This document shows, piece after piece, positions 24,601-32,650 of a DNA stretch of 64,000 bases. The DNA is from Apostichopus japonicus (lineage: Eukaryota > Echinodermata > Holothuroidea > Aspidochirotida > Stichopodidae). How positions within the stretch are numbered: the stretch's first letter is position 1; the number at the start of each line of letters is the position of its first letter. The stretch covers positions 7,544,001 through 7,608,000 of the forward strand of contig NC_092566.1 in NCBI RefSeq assembly GCF_037975245.1, given 5' to 3'. A program made the translations under genes and the position numbers. Below the pieces are notes generated by a model. The model saw nothing but the letters and a program-made list of their open reading frames with translations. It had not been told where the DNA came from and made no database searches.

Positions 24601-26613
24601 CCTAACAGTCAAATCCAACAGTAAAAAAAACCTGTTCTGTCTGGGTCTCAGGTGGTTAAAATTGTGTAGTGTACATTGTTGTTTGACAGTTTATAACATA
24701 TGCAGGTTGGGATATTTACAAATGCATGCGTCCGACCAACGATTTGAGCAAGATTCATTTATGCTCATTCCGTTGGTAAACAAAGGCAGCTGTCCTAGGA
24801 CATGGTGATATTTACATTTGGAATTTTCACTCACTCAAATCTCTGTGGGTGGACCGAAATTTTGACAAGGAAGTGTATCGTCACGATCGGTGTGATTATT
24901 TTAGTTCATTTTAGTGCCGCAAATAGACTGTGTAATGGGGCTTTAATATTTGCCCTAAAGCTCTGGTAGGTAGTTTTAAAGAAAAAAGTACTTTGACATA
25001 ATTCAACATGTTCATCAGTGAATTCTTTTCCTAACAGCTGACAAAATTAGATGTGGAAGAGAAGAGCTTTAAGTCTTGGAGTGAGAAGGACTGCTTTGCT
25101 TCAGAACCTGTCTTTGTTCCTCGTCCAGGTGGAGAAGCGGAAGATGATGGTAAGTTGAAAAAATTAATAAAAATAAAAGCATAAATTCAGGGAGAAACGA
25201 TGCCAAAAAAAAGACATGGTGATGGAGGAGATATATACGACTCTCCCGAAACAGCTACAAACGATTTACAAACGATTTTGGGATGTAGTACCAAGGTTTT
25301 AATTGTTTCCTTCATAGACTAGAATGAAGACTTGGGCAAGTCTAAAGAGTAAATGACATAGCGAGCGACTCATTCTTGAATTTTGTAATGCAACTTTGTG
25401 TTGTGTTTTTACTTTATTTTCTACGATAGAGGTAGTTTTCACTATTAACAAATGTTGTTTCGACGTCACCTAAAAATGGCATCGACGTCAGAAGTGACGA
25501 TGCAATGCAGATGCTACGAAAATACGGAAAGAGGAGAGAAAAAATCAAATCAAACGATAGGTGAAGAGATATCACCTTCTGGTGGGAATTATCACCTCAT
25601 ACTTTGACAAAATGGTGTCCACCAGACATGAGATTTGGAATTTATAGGATTTCTTCCAAATAGTAAAGAAAAAATTTCTTTGCTGTTTGCGGGAGCTGTA
25701 CATCATAAGCATATTCATCCTGTAACATCAAGAAGATCTTTACCATTGCTTCTTCTTTTAAGAAAATGACTTTAGGCACAAAATTAATGTTCATGCATTG
25801 TAGACCGTTGACCTTTGATGTTTGAAGGAGTTACCCTTTAAACATCCCCAAGTTCATCAAGTAAATTGACTGGACCACTTAGTGTAGCACACAGACCATC
25901 ATTTCAGTCCATGCTATGTGTCCAGTTCATCGGGAGGAATCAATTCTCTTATTCCGTAACTGCCTCGATACTCTACAAAAGCTTTCTTGTACCGTAATTT
26001 TGCGGACGAAGGTCGCTGCGATATTTCCAACGGAACATCAGTCAGTTTGGGGTTTGGATATGATTCAGTTCATGCTATGTGTGCCTTTCATGGAGAGGAA
26101 TCAACTTAGATGGCATATCATCATTCAGTTATTTCGTAACTGCCTTGAGACTCTTCGAAAGCGCTCTCGTACCGTAATTTTGCGGGATGAAGGTCACTGC
26201 GGTATTTCCCTCGGTGACTGTATAAATCGGTCATTTCTTGGTTTGGATATGGTACTTTTGCTGAAAACATATTTAAATCTATTATCGATTATCTTAGATC
26301 AACAAAAAAGGGACCTAGTGACTTAATCGTTCCTGGGATTGATCTGAAGTCGGACTTATGAACTTCACCTATTTATAATGTTATGACCCAAATAAAGGCT
26401 CTCAAACTGTAGAAACAAAATTGTCAGAAAAGTCAAGCACATCTTTTGTCCATCTTCTTCTTTGCAGGTGTTATACTCTCTGCTGTTGTCAGACAGACCG
26501 AAAATCCCAGTAGTTTCTTGCTCGTGTTGAATGCAGCCGACTTCACCGAAATCGGTCGTGCAGAAATCGATCGACAGATCCCCGCCACGTTGCATGGACT
26601 GTATGTGAATTAA
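6577..26613 (+). CDS. Carotenoid/retinoid cleavage oxygenase (BCO/RPE65 family), complete 9-exon gene model
   Basis: Coding exons: 6577-6667, 15885-16013, 19002-19276, 20629-20767, 21172-21623, 22445-22553, 23569-23669, 25038-25149, 26468-26613 (1554 nt, 517 residues plus stop). The family consists of non-haem Fe(II) dioxygenases with a seven-bladed beta-propeller that cleave carotenoids to retinoids or apocarotenals; RPE65 members isomerise retinyl esters. The four iron-ligand histidines are present: H180 (TAHPH), H236 (YYHSYG), H309/H310 (FHHINAYE) and H512 (LHG). Second-shell acids E148 and E467 are present; the third, usually Glu in E-x-P-x-I-N, is D401. The motif DPCK (C111) is family-typical. 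There is no mitochondrial presequence or signal peptide, so a cytosolic or peripheral membrane location is inferred. The length is slightly below the vertebrate enzymes (about 530-550). Which activity (BCO1-like, BCO2-like or isomerase) it has cannot be told from sequence alone. Intron 1 is 9.2 kb. Confidence 0.93.
7335..7545. repeat. 12-bp minisatellite in BCO intron 1
   Basis: About 17 copies of a GTGTCTGTCACA-like 12-mer occur with GTCGGCCACAGT variants. Because 12 is a multiple of 3, it gives long spurious frames reading repeated TVSV or CLSQ. It is not coding. Confidence 0.95.
7975..8185. repeat. Diverged copy of the CG-core repeat family
   Basis: It shares the segment TTTTCAAGC...GAAGTGCCATTTCC...ATCTGG and the inverted core GCGCTACGTGCCAACC/GGTGGCGC with 2655-2755 and (inverted) with 12890-12990. 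Its ends are poorly defined and look truncated. Confidence 0.6.
8303..8571. repeat. Palindromic pair of tRNA-derived units (foldback element)
   Basis: The left arm (8303-8423) and right arm (8453-8571) are inverted copies, about 85 percent alike by eye. Each arm holds a tRNA-like unit with an A box (GCCTAGTTGG on the minus strand at left, GCCTAGTGG at right) and a B box (GGTTCGTATCC at left, GGTTTAAATCC at right). The left T arm pairs perfectly (CCCGG/CCGGG), but the acceptor stem does not, so these are not functional tRNA genes. The arms meet at a 29-bp AT-rich centre. The right copy is the more decayed. Confidence 0.8.
8790..9750. repeat. Tandem array of ~150-210-bp units in BCO intron 1
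   Basis: About five diverged units each carry TGGGTTTCTTTATATC, CTACAATTGTTTTGCAAGATG, CCCAGGGTTATA and a poly-A-rich piece followed by TTCCCTTAGA. The unit boundaries fall near 8963, 9157, 9305, 9497 and 9708. Homopolymer runs (for example at 9410-9435) explain the length variation. Confidence 0.85.
11105..11200 (-). other. Retroelement-end-like motif
   Basis: On the minus strand this reads CTGATAAGCTGAGTTTC, then a spacer ending GGCCGACGAAACGTTG. This CTGA...GAAAC layout is common at the ends of Penelope-like and related retroelements and resembles a hammerhead core. No coding sequence of such an element lies beside it. Assignment is tentative. Confidence 0.35.
12828..13230. mobile_element. 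hAT-like MITE carrying the CG-core repeat
   Basis: The left end reads CAGTGGCGGAGCTAGG and the right end reads GGACGCACTGCCACTG, so CAGTGGC/GCCACTG are terminal. A second inverted match (TCAGAGGGGGCG against CGCCCCCTCTGA) lies slightly inside each end. CAGTGGC ends resemble hAT-group elements. No clear 8-bp duplication flanks it. The interior carries the inverted CG core (12900-12935), linking it to the repeats at 1245-2801 and 7975-8185. There is no coding capacity. Confidence 0.65.
15885..16013 (+). CDS. BCO-like gene, coding exon 2
   Basis: Residues 31-74 begin [17 protein letters not shown] and include [14 protein letters not shown], the most conserved N-terminal signature of carotenoid oxygenases. 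The acceptor is GCAG before 15885; the donor is GTATGA after 16013. Confidence 0.95.
16327..16355. repeat. Perfect 13-bp hairpin in BCO intron 2
   Basis: The arms TACATTTTGGTCG and CGACCAAAATGTA flank a GAA loop with no mismatch. No precursor-length stem extends it, so a microRNA is unlikely. Confidence 0.7.
17990..18415. mobile_element. Short element with 24-bp terminal inverted repeats and a hammerhead-like motif
   Basis: The first 24 bases (17990-18013, starting ATGTGTAAAAGTAAG) are the inverse of the last 24 (18392-18415), with one mismatch. Just inside the right end, 18363-18391 reads TTGAAGA, a perfect 5-bp stem GATCC/GGATC closed by TGCTA, then GAAAC. This is the order of hammerhead core boxes, although the first C of CUGANGA is T. 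The same layout is common at the ends of Penelope-like retroelements. The 14-mer TGTATTAATATGAA occurs at 17925-17938 and again at 18415-18428. The interior is a C/T-rich tract without coding sequence. Confidence 0.6.
19002..19276 (+). CDS. BCO-like gene, coding exon 3
   Basis: Residues 74-165 include [32 protein letters not shown] and the GET triplet holding second-shell E148. The acceptor is TTTCAG; the donor is GTGTGT, phase 0. Confidence 0.95.
19337..20508. repeat. 31-bp minisatellite in BCO intron 3
   Basis: The unit is CATAGGGATCACACAG followed by about 15 variable bases (CCCAAACCATGTTGT or CTCAAATTATCATGT types). It is regular from about 19495, with some 33 units, and more decayed at the left. 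From about 19900 the two types often alternate, giving a 62-bp higher-order unit. Confidence 0.95.
20629..20767 (+). CDS. BCO-like gene, coding exon 4 (first Fe-ligand His)
   Basis: Residues 166-211 contain [18 protein letters not shown], with ligand H180. The acceptor is CTGTAG; the donor is GTAAGG, phase 1. Confidence 0.95.
21172..21623 (+). CDS. BCO-like gene, coding exon 5 (second and third Fe-ligand His)
   Basis: This is the largest exon, residues 212-362. It contains [19 protein letters not shown] (H236) and [16 protein letters not shown] (H309/H310). Introns flank it at CGGCAG and at GTAAGC. The open frame extends into both introns, but that extra sequence is not family-like. Confidence 0.95.
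22445..22553 (+). CDS. BCO-like gene, coding exon 6
   Basis: Residues 363-398 end [11 protein letters not shown]. The acceptor is CTCCTAG. The donor is placed at GTGGGT after 22553 because only that site keeps the phase needed for exon 7; the frame otherwise runs about 65 bases further into a stop. Confidence 0.82.
23569..23669 (+). CDS. BCO-like gene, coding exon 7
   Basis: Residues 399-432 begin [12 protein letters not shown], where most relatives have Glu at the D401 position, and continue KYRYAYFVG. The acceptor is CCGCAG; the donor is GTAAGT, phase 0. Confidence 0.93.
24296..24530 (-). mobile_element. tRNA-derived SINE, copy 1
   Basis: On the minus strand it starts AGGAGTGTTAGTTCAGTGG (A box), has a B box GGTTCGAGTCACTCC, then a body with TGTATGTCGTCCAG and TTGACAATTGACAATTC, ending CTGCTTGCAGGAGGATC. 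The element at 43880-44125 is the same family in the other orientation. It lies in BCO intron 7. Confidence 0.85.
25038..25149 (+). CDS. BCO-like gene, coding exon 8
   Basis: Residues 433-469 contain [11 protein letters not shown] and then EDD, with second-shell E467, followed in the next exon by GVILS. The acceptor is AACAG; the donor is GTAAGT, phase 1. Confidence 0.93.
25905..26260. repeat. Diverged tandem duplication in BCO intron 8
   Basis: Two units, about 25905-26055 and 26065-26255, share CATGCTATGTGT, GAGGAATCAA, CGTAACTGCCT and TACCGTAATTTTGCGG. A 136-codon frame crosses both, but it matches no protein I know and lies inside an intron. Confidence 0.7.
26468..26613 (+). CDS. BCO-like gene, terminal coding exon 9 (fourth Fe-ligand His)
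   Basis: Residues 470-517 contain [19 protein letters not shown] and [11 protein letters not shown], then TAA at 26611-26613. H512 is the fourth iron ligand. The ending a few residues after LHG is normal for the family. Confidence 0.95.
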
Positions 26614-29191
26614 GGTTGACGAGTAAAAGCATCTCAAAAAACCATGCGATATTTCTCCTTTCCTGTTAAGATGCCATTTTTTTTTTTACGGTTTATTGAA
26701 GTTTCGAGAATCTAATGCTGTTGAAAGTCTTCTTGTTCTTTCAAAAAGAGCAGTTTTAGAACACTAAGATAAGGGGCCAAGAGAAATGACCTGCTTTAAG
26801 TATTTTACCTGCTTTAAGTATTTTAATAAGATGGATTCGAAAAGTGTAAAAGTAACTATTGGATCAATTGTTTTTAATAGTATTTATGATAGTAAGAGGA
26901 CAGAAGAATGTGTCCTCTATATTCCTTGCTACTATAGATGTCTTGCTTGTGTCCATACATGTATCAGTCTTTTGCAATTTATTTGCAACTCTGAAACTGT
27001 GTATGTTCTTCTTGCCTACAGCTAGATCTGTAACCCAAAACTTTAGTAAATTTTGCCAGCTAGTGGGAGCAATGCTTCATTTATTTTGGTGTTAACGTAA
27101 TCAAGTTTTGTCCGCGATCTGCCTTTCCGATTTCACAGATCTCTCAGTTCTGTTGAAAACCTATGTTGAAAAGTACTGAGAAATTAGTTTTCAACATTTC
27201 AAGCTGTTTGACTTAAAGGCATTGAAGACTCTCCCCAAACAGCGTGCTGCCATCTTTAAAAAGTAAACTTTCTGTGATAGCTTGTTATCTTTAGCTGGAC
27301 CTGAGATGTCTATCGCTGTATCGTTTGTACACTGTGCTGTGGGTATTGACTGCAGCTGTATGTACTGACTGTACACTAGTGTCTAATTACCGACGGTAGC
27401 AAGCTGTGTGTGTATTTTCTGGGATCGATGGTAGTGTCTAACACTTCTGTTACACCTCATTCGAAACTAGGTCAGATAACCAGCACCCTTTAAATACGCC
27501 TTAGAGTCTTATCCTTAAATCGCCTCTAATGTTCGATCAAGACTGTAGACGGATTGTGTATCAATCCACCATTAAATATGAACTTTATATCTTTGTTTTT
27601 AGAATTAACAAGTTTGACAAAATTGTTGCCATTTGCTGCTTGTTTCTTCCTCTCATTTGGCAAATCCATAGATGGCGCCCTCTCTTTTTACAGATATGTT
27701 ATCATGATGTCCAAAGTGTAGTCTCAATTGTAGTTTAGCAGATCCTTCTTAGCAACCATTGAAGTTTACCACATTCTTATCATTTTCTTACAATGACACC
27801 ACTTGTTCGCCCACAATTCTGTGGAGTTTAGGCGCTTTGTGTTAATTTGTATTTGTATTTTTTTTTCTTTTTTCTTCTCCTTCTGTGTGGTCAATCCCAA
27901 AAAGTTGCCATCTTGATTTGCCCACATTTGGGCAAATAAAGGAAAGGAAAGTAAAAGAAAAGAATAGAAGAATACTTGTAGTTTACAAGGATCTCTGTAC
28001 TTAACATCTAAAGCTGGTACCAATGTATTACACTTCCTTTTTTTAAAAGATGTTTACATACTTCTTAATGTGATGGTAATTAATAATAATCAGCAGTTAT
28101 TTTTACACAATGTAACACAATGTAACACAATACTGAATTCAGGTTAAGTTCCATTACAATTAATAATGTTGTGATGCAAGCTAGTTGAACCGTGGAGTTA
28201 AAGATACTTATTTATCTGCAGTTTGTGTATTTAAATCTGATCCGTCCTACTTCTACCAATGACCTTAAAAAGTACCTCACCGCTTTAAAATCTTACTCTC
28301 GTTGAATAATTTGGGCTGACATCGCCATTGTGACGTAAACATCCATTGCTTGCTTTTCGTCGATATGTCCATCCTACTTGTGACAACCCTGTCGGGTAGC
28401 CAGCACGTTTATGTGGCATGTTTATGTGGCACGTTTATGTGGCACGTTAATGTGGCACGTTTGTGTGGCAGGTATGTGACACAAAGGAGACAGCTATGCC
28501 ACTGTTGTTTTGGGAAAGATTTTATATGTACATCTATGCAAACCACTGTGGGCGAGATGCAGCATTTTGGATGGCCTACACATTGTAAAGGATTGTCCAA
28601 TAAGTTAGGCCTGTACAAAGCTGGAATATTTGACATAGCAATTTTTCTTTTGGTTGCTGTCTTCTTTGGTGCTTTTATCGAAAGCTTGGCTAAATAAATC
28701 TTTAAGAAATTTTGGACAATTTTTCTTGAGATATCGATTATCATGTACATTTATAGTCCTGTAGTCCAGAAGGTTGACTATTGTTGTTTCCTTAATGTAC
28801 GATTTGTTTGTCATTTATGCTTGACATGAGGGATGGGGGGAATCGGGGGGGGGGACGGGACAGGGCGGGCATGAGATGAAAGTGAGAGAGATGGATGTTT
28901 TGAAATTTTAAACAGATTGGTGATAATGTAAAATTTAAAAGGATTGATATTTTAGTAAAACGTATTGAGAATGTACTACACAAATTTTGTTACAAACTTA
29001 CTAAAGATTTATAGCCAAAATTTTATAGAAGCAGAAAAGAAGATAAATTTTAAAATCCAAATTAAAAAGCATTTAATTAAGTACTAATGCTGGTTGTATT
29101 CCATGTTTGACTGAAACTCTACGAATTGCTCAGCCAAAACATTTCAGTTCTCAGAAACCAATTACCATTTTATGACACGTCACAAGAACTA
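26614..29191. other. 3' flank of the BCO-like gene, no gene seen
   Basis: This AT-rich stretch probably includes the 3' UTR. A 13-bp tandem repeat (GTTTATGTGGCAC type, about five copies) occupies about 28407-28470. A G-rich run lies at 28830-28870. No protein homology was recognised. Confidence 0.5.
27935..27940 (+). terminator. Candidate polyadenylation signal of the BCO-like gene
   Basis: This is the first plain AATAAA downstream of the stop codon at 26613, implying a 3' UTR of about 1.3 kb. An ATTAAA variant lies near 27573. No transcript evidence is available. Confidence 0.3.
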
Positions 29192-29735
29192 TTAATATAT
29201 ATATTATTTTCTGTGTCATTAAGCTTTATAGGGTAATATTTTACTTTATAGTGTGATATTTTGCTTTATAGGGTGATATTTTTCTTTCGTTAACTACAAC
29301 TACATATTGGCATGTTGTCCTACTGAAGTCTGAACTGCACCACTCAGCAGCCTATCCTTTTCTGCCAATCCTCTTGGCCGATGCTTGTGAAAGTTTGTGA
29401 TCATGTCAGAATAGGAGAGAATTTAAAGCTTGATTCGGGACCTAACTTTGGCAGCCTACAAAATAAAGTATATTTTTAATATATATATTTTTTTCTGTGT
29501 CATTAAGCTTTGATAGGGTAATATTTTACTTTATAGTGTTGATATTTTGCTTTATAGGGTAATATCTATCTTTCGTTAACTACAACTACATATTGGCATT
29601 TTCTGCACCACTCAGCAGCCTATCCTTTTCTGCGAATCCTCTTGGCAGATGCTTGTGAAAGTTTGTCATAATGTCAGAATAGGAGGGAATTTTAAAGCTT
29701 GATTCGGGACATAACTTTGGCAGCCTACAAATACA
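29192..29735. repeat. Direct duplication of a ~270-bp segment
   Basis: The segment at 29192-29463 is repeated at 29477-29730. Shared blocks include TTCTGTGTCATTAAGCTTT, TTTCGTTAACTACAACTACA, CACCACTCAGCAGCC and GCTTGATTCGGGAC. The second copy lacks about 20 bp after TATTGGCAT. Confidence 0.85.
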
Positions 29736-29789
29736 GTTTGTTTTGTTTACTATGTTGCCGTAGGTTGTTGCTTGGCTTGTACTGTGAAA

Positions 29790-30312
29790 AGAGGCATTCC
29801 AACCAAATAAATACTCTTTTTGTGGACATAGAAACAGTGACATTATACACAGATAAACACCTTTTGTGGAAATAGTAACAGTGGCATTATACACAGATAA
29901 ACACCTTTTGTGGACATAGTAACAGTGACATTCCACACATATATATAACTTTTGTGGACATAGTAACAGTGACATTCCACAGAGAGGGAAACCTTCTGTG
30001 GACATAGTAGTGAAATTCCACACCCATAAATAACTTGTGTGGACATAGTAACAGTGACATTATACACAGATAAACACCTTTTGTGGACATAGTAACAGTG
30101 GCATTATTCACAGATAAACACCTTTTGTGGACATAGTAACAGTGACATTCCACACATAAATATAACTTTTGTGGACATAGTAACAGTGAAATTCCACACC
30201 GATAAGTAACTTTTGTGGACATAGTAACAGTGACATTCCACCCAAATAAGTACCTTTTGCGGACATTGTACAGTGACATTCCACACCGATAAATACCATT
30301 TGTGGACATAGT
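29790..30312. repeat. 44-bp minisatellite
   Basis: About 12 copies of a unit containing TGTGGACATAGTAACAGTG, then ACATTCCACACATAAATAAC or ACATTATACACAGATAAAC variants. All three minus-strand frames stay open for more than 60 codons because a 44-bp unit shifts frame each time and its minus-strand sequence has no stops. This reflects composition, not coding. Confidence 0.93.
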
Positions 30313-30474
30313 AGTTATCAGTGACAAGATTGTGTAGTTACCATGACAATCAAGAGTTTTTGGAATAATTTGTTTATTAAGATTCTGATATGGTTAGAAG
30401 TCAGTTGAGGCTTGACTTTAACACATGCAACACCATTGCTAAGTTGAAGATATTTATTTTCATAATGTAAGAGA

Positions 30475-30800
30475 GTGTGAGATTTTATAAAAGACCAAAA
30501 ATTGTTTGAGGCTGAAATGAATAGAGGTGCTTTTATTTTTCAGTTATGTGCTAAAACACAAGGTTATTAAATGCTGTTATGAGCAATATACAGCAATGTC
30601 TAACAGCATATTTTGTCGAAAATTGTAAGAGACTGGAAAGAAGGGGGGTGGGGCTGGTAGGGGGGTTGATAAAATACCTAAAATTATTTGAGGCTTAAAT
30701 GAATAGAGACATTTTTATTTTTCAGTTATGTGCTAAAAGTACAAGGTTATTACATGTTGTTATAAACAGACAGTAATGCCTAACAGTATATTTATTTTTA
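30475..30800. repeat. Direct duplication of a ~170-bp segment
   Basis: Blocks around 30500-30620 (AATGAATAGAG, TTTCAGTTATGTGCTAAAA, AAGGTTATTA, TAACAG) recur at 30690-30795. The second copy has a G-rich insertion (30640-30670) upstream. Confidence 0.7.
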
Positions 30801-32389
30801 ACAAAAATCAAGATTAAGCGAGGCTGTTACATGTTTTTTGGTTCACAGATTGTTTACTTTTAAATGTTAACACTTAAACATCTGATATTAATAGAAACAC
30901 TAATACATAAATGCCAGTGTTAACGTACAAAACGTTTAATGATAAAGGTTTGAGAATAAAAGTTGTGGTAGATAAAGTGGTAGGACTTGGAGCCTTTTCT
31001 TGCTTTCAGAATTTTGGTGTTATTTAAAGAAAGGGTTAGTTAAGTTTTAATTAATGTTCAAGCAATCCCTGTCAAATCTTGTACAGCCCTGATGGTAAAG
31101 AGGATGGTTTGATGGGTTTTCATGAAGTGGATATGCTGAAGGAAGAAGGGGTGAATGAAAAGAAAGGAGTAATGAAAGAAAAGGGGGGCAGAGAGGGGAG
31201 GGAGGTGCATTTAATTGAAGGTAGAAATTTTTAGTCTCTCTAAGGATGTATTAATTTATAAATGTGTAAAAATTTCCGACTGTCATTTTTTTTTTTTTTG
31301 GCAATGGGTTATTTGTATGATCTTAACTCAAATAGGTGATAATTAAAATTCTAATTAAGATGCTAATTCATCAGTAAATCTTTCTTTGGAAAGGTAAGTT
31401 ATTGACAGGGTCCTTTAATATCTACTTCTTTTTCCACTGCTGTTGAGTATCAATAGGAAGTAATATTGTAGTGGTGCATATCATTATTTGCCGTGTGCTA
31501 TTGTAAAGTGGTTAATGTCAACTATGATGTCATCGTTTGTGTTGTTTATTCCAGGTCTGAATGGTGCTTGACATGAGTTAGAATTTTGAATAAGTAACAA
31601 TTATAAAAAAATAACTGCCAATTGCAAATCATGCCTCTTTATCTGCATTTTAAGTTCTATTAAAAAAAATGTATTTTTTGCTTGATTGGTTCCAAATCAG
31701 CAATTTAATACTCTTTTTGATTTTCAAATAACTAACAATAATCACGATTTCCAAAATATATGCCAATTGCAAATCATATCTTTTTCTCTTTTCATTTTAC
31801 TTTTCCAAATGTCTCTTTCGTTTGATTGATTTCCGATCACAAATTCAATACTCGTTTCGTTTTGTAAGACAACTGAGACAATACAGTTCGAGAGGGTTTC
31901 AAATTAATACTGTGGTTTGAAAATTCCGCTGAGAATTATCACTTACCAATCCTAGGAGTCCCTTATTAATATTAATGTTAAGTTATACAAAGTGTTTGTT
32001 TTACACTGACTTTTACAGGCTGAAATGGATATTAATACGTTGGTCTATAGTTAAAGTAAATGGATTGCCTGTTGTTCAAATCTTAAAATTACTGTTACAG
32101 CTACTTTTTTTAAATTGCCGCAAGTACCCCTACCCGCTAGAAAGTTTAGCAGTAGGAATATGATTGTGACGTCACATGCTCACTTTTGTCTCCTTGGTTA
32201 CCCTGAGTGCCATTTTCCATAGGAACTTTTCCATCCTGATCATGACACTATGATAATATTTCAGACCAAAGACCAGCATATATTGATGGGCTACCAATAA
32301 AATATACATACTAAATATGACAAACTAAACATATTTTGAGACATATTTAGAGTGACAAACAATATTCACATTGGCAGCTGATGACCAAA

Positions 32390-32650
32390 ACGGACAATTA
32401 TTGTCATCTTGTACTCAACGTAAACAGATATGGCTTACAAGGTTTTCTTAATTTGACCTCAAATGAGTGTTGATCTCTACCAACGACTACAGAGTTCTTG
32501 TACTCAATGTGGTACACATACATACCAATTCTGTCCAAGAGAAATTGTCTACTTGATGCAAGGTTTCTCCACAATTTGACTCCTAATTACTCCAAATGAC
32601 CATTGACCTCCACCAAAAACAATTGGCTTCTTGTACTTAGATAAACCAAG
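32390..32650. repeat. Diverged direct-repeat cluster
   Basis: Three imperfect copies of a block with TCTTGTACTCAA preceded by GACCTC..AAATGA..TTGA.CTC.ACCAA recur about every 100-150 bases. It looks like a dispersed repeat, not a gene. Confidence 0.4.

Noticed and set aside
29586-30327. Several overlapping minus-strand frames of 60-146 codons
   Set aside because: They are produced by the 44-bp minisatellite; no start context, no homology, and all frames are equally open.
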